From assembly GCA_964568735.1 (NCBI GenBank), contig CAZMRF010000007.1, positions 40,611-104,610 on the forward strand: a DNA stretch of 64,000 bases, read 5' to 3'. Positions within the stretch are counted from its first letter, which is position 1; each line of letters starts with the position of its first letter. Below are positions 9,278-18,167 of the stretch, in pieces. The notes below the pieces were generated by a model. It had not been told where the DNA came from. It made no database searches and saw only the letters and a list, made by a program, of their open reading frames with translations. The stretch is from CAZMRF01 sp964568735 (lineage in GTDB: Bacteria; Acidobacteriota; Polarisedimenticolia; JACPZX01). The position numbers and the translations under genes were made by a program.

Positions 9278-9796
9278 TCAGGAGCTCGGATCCACTGGCT
9301 TAGGAAGATCGGCTCGGTCAGGTGCGAGGCGAGACTCGCAGGCTTCTACGATCAGATTCAGGAAGTCGCTTCCACCAAGCCTGGCCGCCGAGCGGAATGT
9401 CTCGAGCTCCTCAGCCGACAGCTCGGCGGTGTACGCCTCGGCGGGGTATGTGTCGTTGTCGGCAGCAAACTGATCCGCGAACTGCTCGAATGTGAGGTCC
9501 TCCAGACCACTGTCCTCGTGGGGAATCCGCACCCCGATCTCGACCTTCACGAGCTGCCTGGCGATCCGTTGCGCCAACCCGCTGAAATCGAACTTGGTTC
9601 GGGTGGCTGTATTGATGATGTGAGCTGACTTTTCGAGCGCGGCGATGCGGATGAGGTTGGATGGTGTCCAGCCTTTTAGGTCGGCAGCCTTCACGACGCG
9701 CTCGCGCTGCTCCTCGGTCAGCCTCGTGCTGAAGGTGACAGTTTCACCTTCGGGTTTGGGCTCAATCGTCTGTCGGGACCTCTTTCTCCTGGGCAT
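9278..9796 (-). CDS. Ribbon-helix-helix-like protein of unknown role
   Basis: A 172-residue protein from ATG at 9796. After a basic N-terminus (MPRRKRSRQT) comes a segment around residues 19-60 (VTFSTRLTEEQRERVV, then GWTPSNLIRIAALEK). It has the beta-strand, helix, helix spacing of RHH/DUF1778-type DNA-binding antitoxins. The remainder is acidic and helical (LTFEQFADQFAADND, LSAEELETFRSAARLGG) with no recognised family. It lies upstream of the DUF4258 gene on the same strand and divergent from the AbiE operon, within a visibly less GC-rich patch. It may be an antitoxin or regulator; the evidence is only the N-terminal pattern. Confidence 0.55.
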   Translation of the reverse strand: MPRRKRSRQTIEPKPEGETVTFSTRLTEEQRERVVKAADLKGWTPSNLIRIAALEKSAHIINTATRTKFDFSGLAQRIARQLVKVEIGVRIPHEDSGLEDLTFEQFADQFAADNDTYPAEAYTAELSAEELETFRSAARLGGSDFLNLIVEACESRLAPDRADLPKPVDPSS

Positions 9797-9984
9797 CTGG
9801 GGTCTCCCTGCGTTTCGGTGTCAGGTTCAGTGCAATGTTTACTATTGAAAGCACTACTTGTCAATAGAAATCCTTGCATTCGTCCGCCTCTTCCGCGTTA
9901 GGGCCACTAGTCCTTTTTAATGAATACTTTACGGGTGGCCTTCTAGGCTCTTCGGTTCCCAGGGGCACTCGACTAGCGCCTTGT

Positions 9985-10013
9985 TTGACCATCAAGTGGA
10001 AACGTTGTACTAT
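9985..10013 (+). promoter_or_regulatory. Sigma-70-type promoter of the abiEi-abiEii operon
   Basis: TTGACC at 9985-9990 and TACTAT at 10008-10013 are separated by exactly 17 bp, close to the sigma-70 consensus. They lie in an AT-richer stretch just upstream of the antitoxin gene. Transcription would begin near 10020, leaving a leader of about 30 nt before ATG at 10052. Confidence 0.7.
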
Positions 10014-10033
10014 TTATCCTGAACATTTAGTAC
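10007..10033. promoter_or_regulatory. Inverted repeat overlapping the -10 box, probable AbiEi operator
   Basis: GTACTA at 10007-10012 and TAGTAC at 10028-10033 form a perfect 6-bp inverted repeat with 15 bp between. The left arm overlaps the TACTAT -10 box. AbiEi-type antitoxins repress their own operon by binding inverted repeats in the promoter, so this is the expected site for autoregulation. Binding itself is inferred. Confidence 0.55.
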
Positions 10034-10051
10034 CATGGAGATGCGTCATCG

Positions 10052-10630
10052 ATGCCCCCTCCCAGCCGACCCACTCTCGAGCCCGGCAAGGTCTACCGGA
10101 CGAGCGACCTCGCAGCCTGGGGCCGAAACCCGTCCAGGCTCGCGAAGCGTCTCGAGCGTGAAGGGGTCCTCGTCCGACTGGCACACGGGGTCTTCTTGCA
10201 TCCGCGACAGAGTCGCTTCGGCTCGGTGCCGCCTGACGACGATTCTCTGATGCGCTCGTTCCTGGGCGGAGCGCCATTCGTGATGACAGGCCCGGAGCGC
10301 TGGAACCCGCTCGGACTCGGATCGACTGCAGTCTTCCCTGCTCGGCTGGTTTACAACACGAAGCGCTCGGGAGAATTCACCCTGGGCGGGCGGCGGTTCA
10401 TCCTGCGCCGCGTGAGCTTCCCTGAGAACCCCACACCCGAGTGGTCAGTGGTGGACCTCCTCGAGCACTCCGACGTGGCCGGAGTGTCGAGGGCGGACCT
10501 TGAGGCGAACCTGGCGCGAGCCATCGCCACACGCCGCTTCACCAGCGAGGCACTCCAGCAGGCTGCTCGGCAATACGGGACGCGGAAAACGCGGGATTTG
10601 ATCGATCGCGCAGCGGAGAAGGCTGCTTGA
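10052..10630 (+). CDS. abiEi: AbiEi-family antitoxin, type IV toxin-antitoxin system
   Basis: A 192-residue protein from ATG at 10052; GGAG at 10037-10040 is the only upstream ribosome site. The N-terminal winged helix (VYRTSDLAAWGRNPSRLAKR, then LVRLAHGVFLHPRQ) is typical of AbiEi antitoxins, which repress the operon. The C-terminal part (WSVVDLLEHSDVAG and following helices) counteracts the toxin. The stop overlaps the toxin start (TTGA, 10627-10630), so the two are translationally coupled. AbiE systems were described as abortive-infection modules. Spacing and order match the family well. Confidence 0.85.
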   Translation: MPPPSRPTLEPGKVYRTSDLAAWGRNPSRLAKRLEREGVLVRLAHGVFLHPRQSRFGSVPPDDDSLMRSFLGGAPFVMTGPERWNPLGLGSTAVFPARLVYNTKRSGEFTLGGRRFILRRVSFPENPTPEWSVVDLLEHSDVAGVSRADLEANLARAIATRRFTSEALQQAARQYGTRKTRDLIDRAAEKAA

Positions 10631-11583
10631 GTTTCGTTCACGACGATTCCGAGTTCGGGGAACTCCTCCGGATCGTCGCGAGCGACTCAGGGTTGAGCAA
10701 CGCCCTCGTCGAGAAGGACTACTGGGTGACCCACTCCCTGTGGGCCATTCAAGAGACGAAGCTTGAGGTCTGGCTCAAGGGGGGAACTTCGCTCTCGAAG
10801 GGGTTCGCGCTCATACAGCGATTCTCCGAGGATCTTGATCTGCGAATCGAGCCCGGAGCGCAACCGGGAGTCCCGGCGGTCAAGAGTTGGAAGAGCGCGA
10901 ACAAGGGTCCGGTCTCTACGCGCCGCGCCTTCTACGAAGCCATCGAGCGAGTCATCGCTATCCCGGGTGCACCGCTCGAGCTCGATCCGGACAGCATCGA
11001 CAAGCATGCACGCGGTGCGAGCTACCGGGTCCGCTATCCCGGCAAGTTCACCGATGAGCTTCACCCGGACATGCGTCCGTTCGTGCTACTCGAGATCGGC
11101 ACGGCGCGCGTCACCCCGTTCGTTGAACTCACGATCAGCTCACTGGTCCACGACTGGCTCAAAGGCCACGATCGAGACGCTGACTACGAGGACAACAGGC
11201 CGAAAACCACGAGGTGCACCCACCCTCTCGTGACGCTTGTGGAGAAGGCCGACGCCATTGTCCGCCGTCATGCTCACGGAAGGGAGCCGGCGTCCTACAT
11301 TCGGCACTATGAGGACATGGCCCGCATCATACAGAAGAGAAAGCACCTGCCCGCGCTCGAAATCAATACGGCAGATCTCGTGCAGGACATGGTTGCACAA
11401 GGGCAAGTCCACGCCATCCCCTCGCCCGATGACCCTGCATTCACCCTTGCCGACGCAGACAGGCGGGCTGAGCTCTTGAAGGCGAACGATGCGATCACCC
11501 CGATGTTCTGGGGCGAGCGTCTATCGTTCGGCGCTGCATGCAGGATCGTCCGCGAATGGCTTGATACGCTGCCGCGGCAATAG
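10627..11583 (+). CDS. abiEii: AbiEii-family nucleotidyltransferase toxin
   Basis: A 318-residue protein starting at TTG 10627, overlapping the antitoxin stop by four bases. GGTSLSKG near residue 53 and RFSEDLDLRI about 12 residues later are the GS and DxD signatures of the AbiEii/MNT nucleotidyltransferase fold; LVEKDYWVTHSLW precedes them as in the family. The downstream lysine-containing segment (PLVTLVEKADAIVRRH) and RHYEDMARII are also usual. Toxins of this family arrest growth by modifying RNA or other substrates with nucleotides. Length and motifs indicate an intact protein. The next gene converges 15 bp away. Confidence 0.87.
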   Translation: MSFVHDDSEFGELLRIVASDSGLSNALVEKDYWVTHSLWAIQETKLEVWLKGGTSLSKGFALIQRFSEDLDLRIEPGAQPGVPAVKSWKSANKGPVSTRRAFYEAIERVIAIPGAPLELDPDSIDKHARGASYRVRYPGKFTDELHPDMRPFVLLEIGTARVTPFVELTISSLVHDWLKGHDRDADYEDNRPKTTRCTHPLVTLVEKADAIVRRHAHGREPASYIRHYEDMARIIQKRKHLPALEINTADLVQDMVAQGQVHAIPSPDDPAFTLADADRRAELLKANDAITPMFWGERLSFGAACRIVREWLDTLPRQ

Positions 11584-11597
11584 TCGGGTGGAGCACC

Positions 11598-12962
11598 TCA
11601 CTCCTCCCGGGGCATGTTGGCGAAGATGACGCGGCGGGCGAGGAGCTCGCGGTAGAAGACGAGGGCCTTCAGGGCGAAGGAGGTCGTCTCGGCGCGGGAG
11701 CCGTCGTAGTAGCGGGCGGTTCCGGGTGAGGCGAGGGCGCGCTCGACGTCGTAGGCGACGCCGCCCCTCAGTCTGGGGATCGCGAAGCCCTTCCCTTCCA
11801 CGAAGGCCTTGAGCGCGTCGTGGTTGACCTCGTACTCGTAGAGCGGCCCCGGATCCCAGGATCCGTCCACGATCCGGCGCTGGGCCAGCTCCCTCACGAG
11901 CGGATCCAGCTCGCGGCAGGGCTGGGCGTCGAGGAGGCACAGGTGGCTGCGGGCCTTCACGAGCGCGGCCAGCTCCAGATTGTGGAGCTTCGATTCCGCG
12001 CCCGGAGCCGGTGCCGCGAGATCCCCGAGCAGCTCTGCGAGCACCTCCTTCGCATCCACGGCGCCGTGCTCGACGGCGTTCGAGGCGAGGCAGGCGAGAA
12101 TGGGCAGCGAATGATAGAAGGGGCTCTTCTCCCAGTAGCGCTCCCGCTTCATCACCTCGCGCAGACTCTCCATGAGCCCGGAGCGCTCCAGCTCGTACTT
12201 GCCGAAGAATCCGAGGACGTTCAGGTTCACGCCGAGCGAGGGAGGGTTCGGATCGGGCACGAAGCCCTTCTCGCCGTGGAAGCCGTCGAAGTAGGTCCGG
12301 TAGAGTCCGCCGGGGGCCCGGTGCTCGTCGAAGAGCGCGCGCAGCTCCGCCGCCGCCTCGCGCGAGAGCGGCTGCCTCCCCCCCAGGACCATGAGCGCCA
12401 CCGCCGTGTCGTCGGAGTCAGGCTCGAAGAGCCGATCTCTCCCGAAGCGGCCGGGCTCGTAGAGGGACCACGTGTTCCTCGGACCCATCCGTCCCTTCAG
12501 GTACTGCGCGCCGCGGGCAAACGTCTGCGACGCCTCGAAGCCCGTGTGTGAGAGGTTCATGAGGACCATCGCCGTCCCGAAGAGGCGCGCGTGCGGCTCC
12601 GGCTCCGCGAAGTCGGGGCTGCGGCTGTGGAAGTAGTCCCACGAACCGTCCTCCGCCTGCGTCGAGGCGAGGAAGGCTCCCGCCTCTTCGATATAGGCGT
12701 CCAGGGGGCTCCCTCCGCCGCCTGCCGCTGCGGGAGGCTTCGCGGCGCCGCCCTGAGGCGGCTGCGCCTGGCCGCCACCCTGGGGGGGCACGCCAGCGGG
12801 AGGGCCGGGGACGCGAAGCCCCGAGCCGCCTGTCTCGCCCGCCGGGGCCTCCTCTCCCTGACCGGCGCACGAGGCGAGGCAGATGGCGACGAGGGAGATG
12901 ATCAGTACGCGGGAGTCAGTGAAGGGGCGCACGGCGCGGGCGATGCTAGCATAGCTCCTCAC
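11598..12962 (-). CDS. Lipoprotein with terpene-cyclase-like alpha/alpha-toroid repeats
   Basis: The chosen start is GTG at 12962, preceded by GGAG eight bases away; a GTG ten codons later (12932) is the alternative. The N-terminus has a lipoprotein signal with lipobox LASC, followed by a Pro/Gly/Gln-rich linker. Repeats such as AEDGSWDYF, SDDTAVALMVLGG and VDGSWDPGPLYEYEVNHDALKAF resemble the QW-like helices of the prenyltransferase/squalene-cyclase toroid. The catalytic DxDD of squalene-hopene cyclases is not evident, so a polysaccharide- or protein-binding surface role is as likely as catalysis. It is divergent from the phosphodiesterase-like gene at 12989. Confidence 0.7.
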   Translation of the reverse strand: MRSYASIARAVRPFTDSRVLIISLVAICLASCAGQGEEAPAGETGGSGLRVPGPPAGVPPQGGGQAQPPQGGAAKPPAAAGGGGSPLDAYIEEAGAFLASTQAEDGSWDYFHSRSPDFAEPEPHARLFGTAMVLMNLSHTGFEASQTFARGAQYLKGRMGPRNTWSLYEPGRFGRDRLFEPDSDDTAVALMVLGGRQPLSREAAAELRALFDEHRAPGGLYRTYFDGFHGEKGFVPDPNPPSLGVNLNVLGFFGKYELERSGLMESLREVMKRERYWEKSPFYHSLPILACLASNAVEHGAVDAKEVLAELLGDLAAPAPGAESKLHNLELAALVKARSHLCLLDAQPCRELDPLVRELAQRRIVDGSWDPGPLYEYEVNHDALKAFVEGKGFAIPRLRGGVAYDVERALASPGTARYYDGSRAETTSFALKALVFYRELLARRVIFANMPREE

Positions 12963-12988
12963 GTGCCGATCTCCGCGGACCCTCCGGC

Positions 12989-14644
12989 ATGACCCCACGC
13001 TTCCTCCGACATCTGCGGCGCGCGGCCGCGAGCACCTTGCTTCTCGCCGCGGCCGCGTCCGCTCCCGGATGCAGGAGCGCCGATCCACCCCGAAGTCCCG
13101 AGGCCTCCCTCTCCGCCGCGACCTTCCCGGACCTCCCGCCGCGGCGCACCGGGCGGACCCCCGTCGTGGTGGTCGGGATCGACGGCGGCGAGTGGAAGGT
13201 GATCCACCAGCTCTGGGAGAAGGGGAAGCTGCCGGCCATGAAGCGCCTTCACGACGAAGGGGCGTGGGCCGATCTCGGTACTGCCTTCGGTATCTCGCCC
13301 GTGATCTGGACCACCATCGCCACGGGGCGCACGCCGGACGACCACGGCATCACCGGCTTCGTCGTCCCGACCCCGGAAGGGACCATCCCGGTCTCCTCGT
13401 CGGTACGCCGAGTCCCGGCCCTCTGGAACATGGCCACGAGAGCCGGGCTGCGCACCGCCGTCTTCGGATGGTGGGCCACCTGGCCCGTGGAGCGGGTCAC
13501 CGGGGTCATGGTCACCGACCGTGCCCACCTTTCCGAGGATCGCATCGTCCACCCCGAGGGGTACCTCGCGGCCTTCCGCGAGGGGCGGGAGTCCGCGAGG
13601 CGGCGCTACCCGGGGATGGACGGCGGCGTCTCGGTCCAGGACACCTGGATGGAGGACGGCGCGCTTCGGGACAGGATCATGGCTCACGAGGCGATCCGGC
13701 TCGCGGGGATTGGCTTCGACCTCCTGCTCGTCTATTTCAGGGGCGTGGACATCGCGAGCCACCGGTACTGGAAGTACTTCGAGCCCGAAGGCTACGAGGT
13801 CACCCCCGAGGCGCTGAAGCGCTATGCGGGGGTCATCCCCTCCGTCTACGAGGCGACCGATGAGGCCCTGGGCGATCTCATCGCGGCGCTGCCCGAGCCG
13901 AGCAACGTCTTCGTCCTCTCCGACCATGGCTTCGTGCGCGGTCCCGAGGAGCACTTCGTCAACCTGAGCGCGGATCGCCTCCTGGAGGTCCTGGGCTTCA
14001 TGGTGCGGAACGGGGAGACGGTGGATTTCACGCGATCCATGGCCTATCCAGTCGACAGCCCGGACCACGCGAGGACCAAGATGTTCCGCCTCTCGCTCGC
14101 GGGGCGCGAGCCGGGGGGAAGCGTCGCCCCGGCCGAGGCTGCCGCGGCGCGCCTCCGGCTGGCCCGGGCCCTCGAGAGCCTCACCTACGAGAATGGCGGC
14201 CCCGTATTCAATCTCAATGTGTCGGTGCCTCCGCCGGGGATCGATCTCGTCGCGGAGGTGAGCGTGAAGGATCCCACGATGAAGATCATCGCCGGCCAGG
14301 AGACTCACGAGGGCGTCGTCGTCTACATCAATCGCATCTCGGGGACGCACGACGCGACCACCAACGGGATCCTCCTCGCACGCGGGCCGGATCTGATCCC
14401 GGGCGCATCCCTCGAGGGCATCACGGTCCTCGACATCGCCCCCACCTTGCTCTACGCGCTCGGCCTCCCCGTGGCCGACAACTTCCCGGGGCGCGCGCGG
14501 ACCGACCTCTTCACCCCCGAGTTCCGCCGGCGCCACCCTCTCCGCACCGTGCCCACCTGGGGGACCATGGAGAGCTGGAAGGTGGAATCCTCCCCGGAAG
14601 ACTCGCGCCTCCTCGAGGAGCTGCGAGCCCTGGGCTACCTCTAA
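12989..14644 (+). CDS. Type I phosphodiesterase/nucleotide pyrophosphatase-family lipoprotein
   Basis: A 551-residue protein whose N-terminus ends in lipobox APGC (residues 25-28). The alkaline-phosphatase-superfamily core is complete. VVGIDGGEW carries a metal Asp, SPVIWTTIATGRTPDDHG the catalytic Thr, RGVDIASHRYW a metal Asp and His, LSDHGF Asp and His, and ISGTHDATTNG a late His. These enzymes hydrolyse phosphodiesters or pyrophosphates, or transfer phospho-groups to envelope glycans. The divergent neighbour is also a lipoprotein. Substrate is not predictable; the family call is strong. Confidence 0.87.
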   Translation: MTPRFLRHLRRAAASTLLLAAAASAPGCRSADPPRSPEASLSAATFPDLPPRRTGRTPVVVVGIDGGEWKVIHQLWEKGKLPAMKRLHDEGAWADLGTAFGISPVIWTTIATGRTPDDHGITGFVVPTPEGTIPVSSSVRRVPALWNMATRAGLRTAVFGWWATWPVERVTGVMVTDRAHLSEDRIVHPEGYLAAFREGRESARRRYPGMDGGVSVQDTWMEDGALRDRIMAHEAIRLAGIGFDLLLVYFRGVDIASHRYWKYFEPEGYEVTPEALKRYAGVIPSVYEATDEALGDLIAALPEPSNVFVLSDHGFVRGPEEHFVNLSADRLLEVLGFMVRNGETVDFTRSMAYPVDSPDHARTKMFRLSLAGREPGGSVAPAEAAAARLRLARALESLTYENGGPVFNLNVSVPPPGIDLVAEVSVKDPTMKIIAGQETHEGVVVYINRISGTHDATTNGILLARGPDLIPGASLEGITVLDIAPTLLYALGLPVADNFPGRARTDLFTPEFRRRHPLRTVPTWGTMESWKVESSPEDSRLLEELRALGYL

Positions 14645-14709
14645 GTGAAACGCCGAGATTCTGAGCCGATACCGCGACCAGCGCCTCCCTCATCGCTCCA
14701 CTCCAGCCG

Positions 14710-16356
14710 ATGCGCGGTGAGGAAGTGACCAGCGCAGACCGGGATGACGAGCGGCCGAGCCCGTGGCGGTCGTTGACCGCCCGCGGTTTCGACCTGTACG
14801 TCGAGCTGCTCTTCCTCCTCGGGTTCGTGACCCGCATCCGGCCCATCTTCTTCCCCGACCCCGAGATGTTCCGCAGCTTCCCCACGGAAGACGGCTACCT
14901 GATGCTGACGGTGGCGCGCAACATGGCGCTGGGGTTGGGGATGACGAGCGCCGCGGGCACGATGCCCACGAACGGAGTCCAGCCGCTGGCGGCCTTCGTG
15001 CAGGCGCTCTGCTTCCGGATTGTCGACGGAGATCGTGCGACCGGGCTGCGGATCCTCCTCGTCGTCTACACGCTCATCGCCGCCCTCACCGCCTTCTTCG
15101 TCTACAGGCTCGGCCTGCGCATGATGGGCTCCTCCCCCGAGGGTCGCCATGCCGCGCTCCTTGGTGCCGCCGTCTGGTTCATCAGCCCCGCGATCCTCTT
15201 CCACACGATGAACATGCTGGAGACAGGGCTCTACGCTGCGTTCGTCGCGGGCGCTGCGCTCTTCTTCACGGCGGGCCACCAGGGCGGCTCTGTTTCCTGG
15301 CCATGGCGGCGTTGCCTCGCCATGGGCGCCCTCCTGGGACTCGCTTTCTGGGCGCGCAACGACGCCGTCTTCCTGATGCTTGCCGTGGGCGTGGCGCACC
15401 TCGCCACCAGGGCTGCGGGGGTGTCGCTTGCGCGGCGCATCGCCGAGACTTCCGCCATGGCGGCTGCCGCGGCAGCCCTCGGCTTGCCCTGGGTCATCCA
15501 CGGCTACCGGGCCTTCGGCAGCATCGTCCCCGTCAGCGGCCAGGCCTACCTCGGGAGCCGGGATGCCCTCGAGGCGCTCCGTGCCGCGGCCGTCGCGCTC
15601 TTCGAGCACGTCACGCTCCTGGTTTCCTTCGAGCACGACCCGCTCCAGCACAACGCCATCTTCGTCATCATCTGCGGAGCGGTGGTGGCGCTGGCAGGCG
15701 CCGGCGGGATCGCGGCGCTCTCGAGGGCTCGAATCACGCCCGCAGAACGGGCGCCTCTACTGGCTCCCGCCCTTTTCGGCGCAGGGCTCCTGGTCTTCTA
15801 CGTCTTCTTCTTCAACGGCTCCCACTTCCTGCGCCGCTACCTCTCCGCGCTCTCCCCCTGGCTGGCGCTCCTCTGGGGGTATGCCGTCTGGGCGCTCTGG
15901 CGGAGAATCCGATCCACGCGATTCGCCCTCGCGGGCCCCCTTTTCCTTCTTCTCCTCCTCGCGAACTTCGTCGCTCGTGACGGCCTCTTCGTCCAGGGAC
16001 CGTGGCACCGAGGCGTCTTCTTCCGAAGCGTCGAGTGGATCGAGAAGAACGTCCCCGAGCAGGCATGGGTCGGCGCCTTCCAGTCGGGAACGATGGGCTT
16101 CTTCCACGACCGCACCATCAACATGGACGGCAAGCTGAACCCTGCGGCGCTCGCCGCCATCCGGGCGGACACCCATCATCAATGGGTGGTGGACTCGCCC
16201 ATCCAGTTCGTGGCGGACTGGGCCTCCATCGTCGTCCCCTGGGCCGAGTCGGATCCCATCATCCACCGCAACTTCGGATGGTCGATCCGGGACGAGGAGC
16301 GCAACTTCGCCGTCCTGCGCAGGAGAGCCGCGCACCCGGAGCCCGCTCTGCCATGA
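14710..16356 (+). CDS. GT-C/ArnT-like membrane glycosyltransferase
   Basis: A 548-residue multi-pass protein starting at ATG 14710. After the first helix the external loop carries an acidic pair in FPTEDGYLMLTVARNMALG, followed by PTNGVQPLAAF. This is the arrangement of PMT/ArnT-type (GT39/GT83) transferases that use polyprenyl-phosphate sugars on the periplasmic side. The C-terminal region (SVEWIEKNVPEQAWVGAFQSG, then NMDGKLN) resembles the soluble end domain found in bacterial GT-C proteins. Its stop overlaps the lgt start by four bases (ATGA at 16353), so the two genes are coupled. The sugar and acceptor are unknown. Confidence 0.75.
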   Translation: MRGEEVTSADRDDERPSPWRSLTARGFDLYVELLFLLGFVTRIRPIFFPDPEMFRSFPTEDGYLMLTVARNMALGLGMTSAAGTMPTNGVQPLAAFVQALCFRIVDGDRATGLRILLVVYTLIAALTAFFVYRLGLRMMGSSPEGRHAALLGAAVWFISPAILFHTMNMLETGLYAAFVAGAALFFTAGHQGGSVSWPWRRCLAMGALLGLAFWARNDAVFLMLAVGVAHLATRAAGVSLARRIAETSAMAAAAAALGLPWVIHGYRAFGSIVPVSGQAYLGSRDALEALRAAAVALFEHVTLLVSFEHDPLQHNAIFVIICGAVVALAGAGGIAALSRARITPAERAPLLAPALFGAGLLVFYVFFFNGSHFLRRYLSALSPWLALLWGYAVWALWRRIRSTRFALAGPLFLLLLLANFVARDGLFVQGPWHRGVFFRSVEWIEKNVPEQAWVGAFQSGTMGFFHDRTINMDGKLNPAALAAIRADTHHQWVVDSPIQFVADWASIVVPWAESDPIIHRNFGWSIRDEERNFAVLRRRAAHPEPALP

Positions 16357-17141
16357 GGCCCATCCTCTTCTCGTGGGGACCCGTCGAGGTCAGCTCGTGG
16401 GCGGTCTTCCTCTCGCTGGGAGCCTGCGTGGGCTTCTGGCTCACTGCGCGGGAGGCCGCGCGGAAGGGCGCCGACGTCGTGGCCACTCTCCGTACCTCGC
16501 TCATCGCCTTCGTGGCCGGCCTCGCCGGTGCGCGAGTCCTGGCCATCCTCCTCAACCTGGACCTCTACGCCCGGGGATTCCCCCTGCACCTGCTCGCTCT
16601 GTGGGATCCGGGTGGCATGTCGCTCTTCGGCGGGCTCGCCCTCTCGGCCACGCTGGGGCTCGGCTGGATTCTCTTGAAGCACCTGCCCGTATGGGAGACG
16701 GCGGACACGCTCGTGTTGGCCTGGACGCCCTTTCTCTCACTCCTCCGGATCGGATGCTTCCTCAACGGCTGCTGCTACGGCCGGCCCACGACGAGCCCTC
16801 TCGGGATCGTGGCGGGCGGGTCGCGCAACAACATGAACTTCGGCGTGCCCTCCCATCCCGCGCAGCTCTACGACGTCGCCGCGACGCTGGGGATCTTCGC
16901 ACTGCTCTGGTGGATGAAGACGAGGAGGCGATTCACGGGTCAGCTCACCGTGACCTTCCTCGCGCTCTACGGCGGTGCGCGCTTCATGCTGGATTTCGTG
17001 CGGGGGGACATCCGGATGGTCGTCCGGGTCGGAGAGGAGCTGACGGTCACGCCAACCCAGATCTTCAGCCTGGCCCTGATCCTCTTCGCGACGGCCGCGG
17101 CTTGCTGGCTAGGGTGGCGGAGGCGCCTGGACCCGACCTGA
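16353..17141 (+). CDS. lgt: Prolipoprotein diacylglyceryl transferase
   Basis: ATG at 16353 overlaps the preceding stop and gives a 262-residue protein of about seven membrane helices. Lgt signatures are present: GARVLAILLN, GMSLFGGL, RIGCFLNGCCYGRPT and HPAQLYD, ending with a helix after RFMLDFVRGD. The enzyme transfers a diacylglyceryl group from phosphatidylglycerol to the lipobox cysteine of prolipoproteins, the first step of lipoprotein maturation. Several lipoproteins in this window would be substrates. The reading frame upstream of 16353 only re-reads the preceding gene. Length is within the family range. Confidence 0.93.
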   Translation: MRPILFSWGPVEVSSWAVFLSLGACVGFWLTAREAARKGADVVATLRTSLIAFVAGLAGARVLAILLNLDLYARGFPLHLLALWDPGGMSLFGGLALSATLGLGWILLKHLPVWETADTLVLAWTPFLSLLRIGCFLNGCCYGRPTTSPLGIVAGGSRNNMNFGVPSHPAQLYDVAATLGIFALLWWMKTRRRFTGQLTVTFLALYGGARFMLDFVRGDIRMVVRVGEELTVTPTQIFSLALILFATAAACWLGWRRRLDPT

Positions 17142-17157
17142 GGTCCTGGTCCAGGCG
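17124..17157. terminator. Perfect hairpin between convergent genes, probable bidirectional terminator
   Basis: CGCCTGGACC (17124-17133) and GGTCCAGGCG (17148-17157) form a perfect 10-bp stem with a 14-nt loop containing the lgt stop codon. It lies between the convergent lgt gene and the secreted-protein gene ending at 17175. No T-tract follows. Confidence 0.5.
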
Positions 17158-17174
17158 CGAATGCCGGACTGGGC

Positions 17175-18167
17175 TCAGTCCTTCTTTTTGCGGAAGCTCC
17201 GGGCCAGACCCAGGGCGAAAACTACCGGGATCAGGCCGAGCGCCAGGTTCGCGTAGCGGCTCTCGGAGGTCTGACCGAGGCCGGCATCGGTCTGGGTGGT
17301 CTGGTTCGCCTTGCACTCGGTCACCTCGGGGATGGGCAGGCAGCCGAAGTCCTTGACGATCTCGATCGAGAGGGCGTTGACGAGAAGCCCCTCGCCCTTC
17401 CGGTTCACGAAGGCGCCGTCGAGAGTGCCGTCGATGAGCGGCTGGACGAGGGCGGCGATCAGCGGATCGATGCCGTCGCAGGGATCGAAGGCCGGCGGAT
17501 CGGGGATGGGAGACGGGAAGTCCAGGGCCACCCGGCACGAGCCGAAGCCCGTCAGATCGATGTCGAAGCCGTTGATCCTCGCGTCGGAGAACTCCAGCGG
17601 GCTGACCGCCATGCAGTTGCCCAGTACGCAGGTGTCGGCGATCTGCGTCACCGTGATGCTGTCCCAGGTCGCCGAGCCGTGAAGGAGACCCAGGACGGGG
17701 CCCACGATGCCCGCCTCGATGGAGCAGCCGTTGAAGATCTCGCCCACGTAGGGAAGAGAGATCCTGCAGGACGAGGAGCAGTTGACGCTGCGGTACCTGC
17801 TGCCGTCCACGTCGATGCCGAAGGGCCCCATCACGTCGAGATTCACCTGGATGGAACCAGGCGATGGCGTGATGGTGAAGGGCGCGCCTGCCACCGGGAA
17901 GGAGAACAGATCGATATCGACATCGATCTGGTGGTCCACGCAGAAGCCGCTGAGGGTGATGGCGCCGCCCGGCGGGTTGGAGTTGATGCGTCCGAGTGCC
18001 GCAAGAAGGCTGTTGATCTTGTTCGGATCGACGGTCGCTTGGAAGTCCACCGCGTTGGGGTCGGTGTCGCAGACGCTCGTGGCCAGCGCCGCTCCCCAGC
18101 CGGCTGGCAGAAGGAGCATCCCGACGAGGAGGAAGGCACGCGCCGGTGAGAGCCTGAGGAGCTTCAA
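17175..18167 (-). CDS. Secreted protein with C-terminal membrane anchor, coupled to a foldase-like gene
   Basis: A 330-residue protein from TTG at 18167, whose start overlaps the upstream stop (TTGA). It has a signal peptide (FLLVGMLLLPAGWGAALA), a Cys- and Asp-rich beta-type body (NCSSSCRISLP, IFNGCSIEAG) and a C-terminal helix ending in basic residues (ANLALGLIPVVFALG, then RSFRKKKD). That end resembles a surface-sorting or anchoring tail. No GxSxG lipase motif or alpha/beta-hydrolase pattern is visible. The upstream coupled gene resembles lipase-specific foldases, so this protein may be its client. The family is not recognised. Confidence 0.65.
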   Translation of the reverse strand: MKLLRLSPARAFLLVGMLLLPAGWGAALATSVCDTDPNAVDFQATVDPNKINSLLAALGRINSNPPGGAITLSGFCVDHQIDVDIDLFSFPVAGAPFTITPSPGSIQVNLDVMGPFGIDVDGSRYRSVNCSSSCRISLPYVGEIFNGCSIEAGIVGPVLGLLHGSATWDSITVTQIADTCVLGNCMAVSPLEFSDARINGFDIDLTGFGSCRVALDFPSPIPDPPAFDPCDGIDPLIAALVQPLIDGTLDGAFVNRKGEGLLVNALSIEIVKDFGCLPIPEVTECKANQTTQTDAGLGQTSESRYANLALGLIPVVFALGLARSFRKKKD

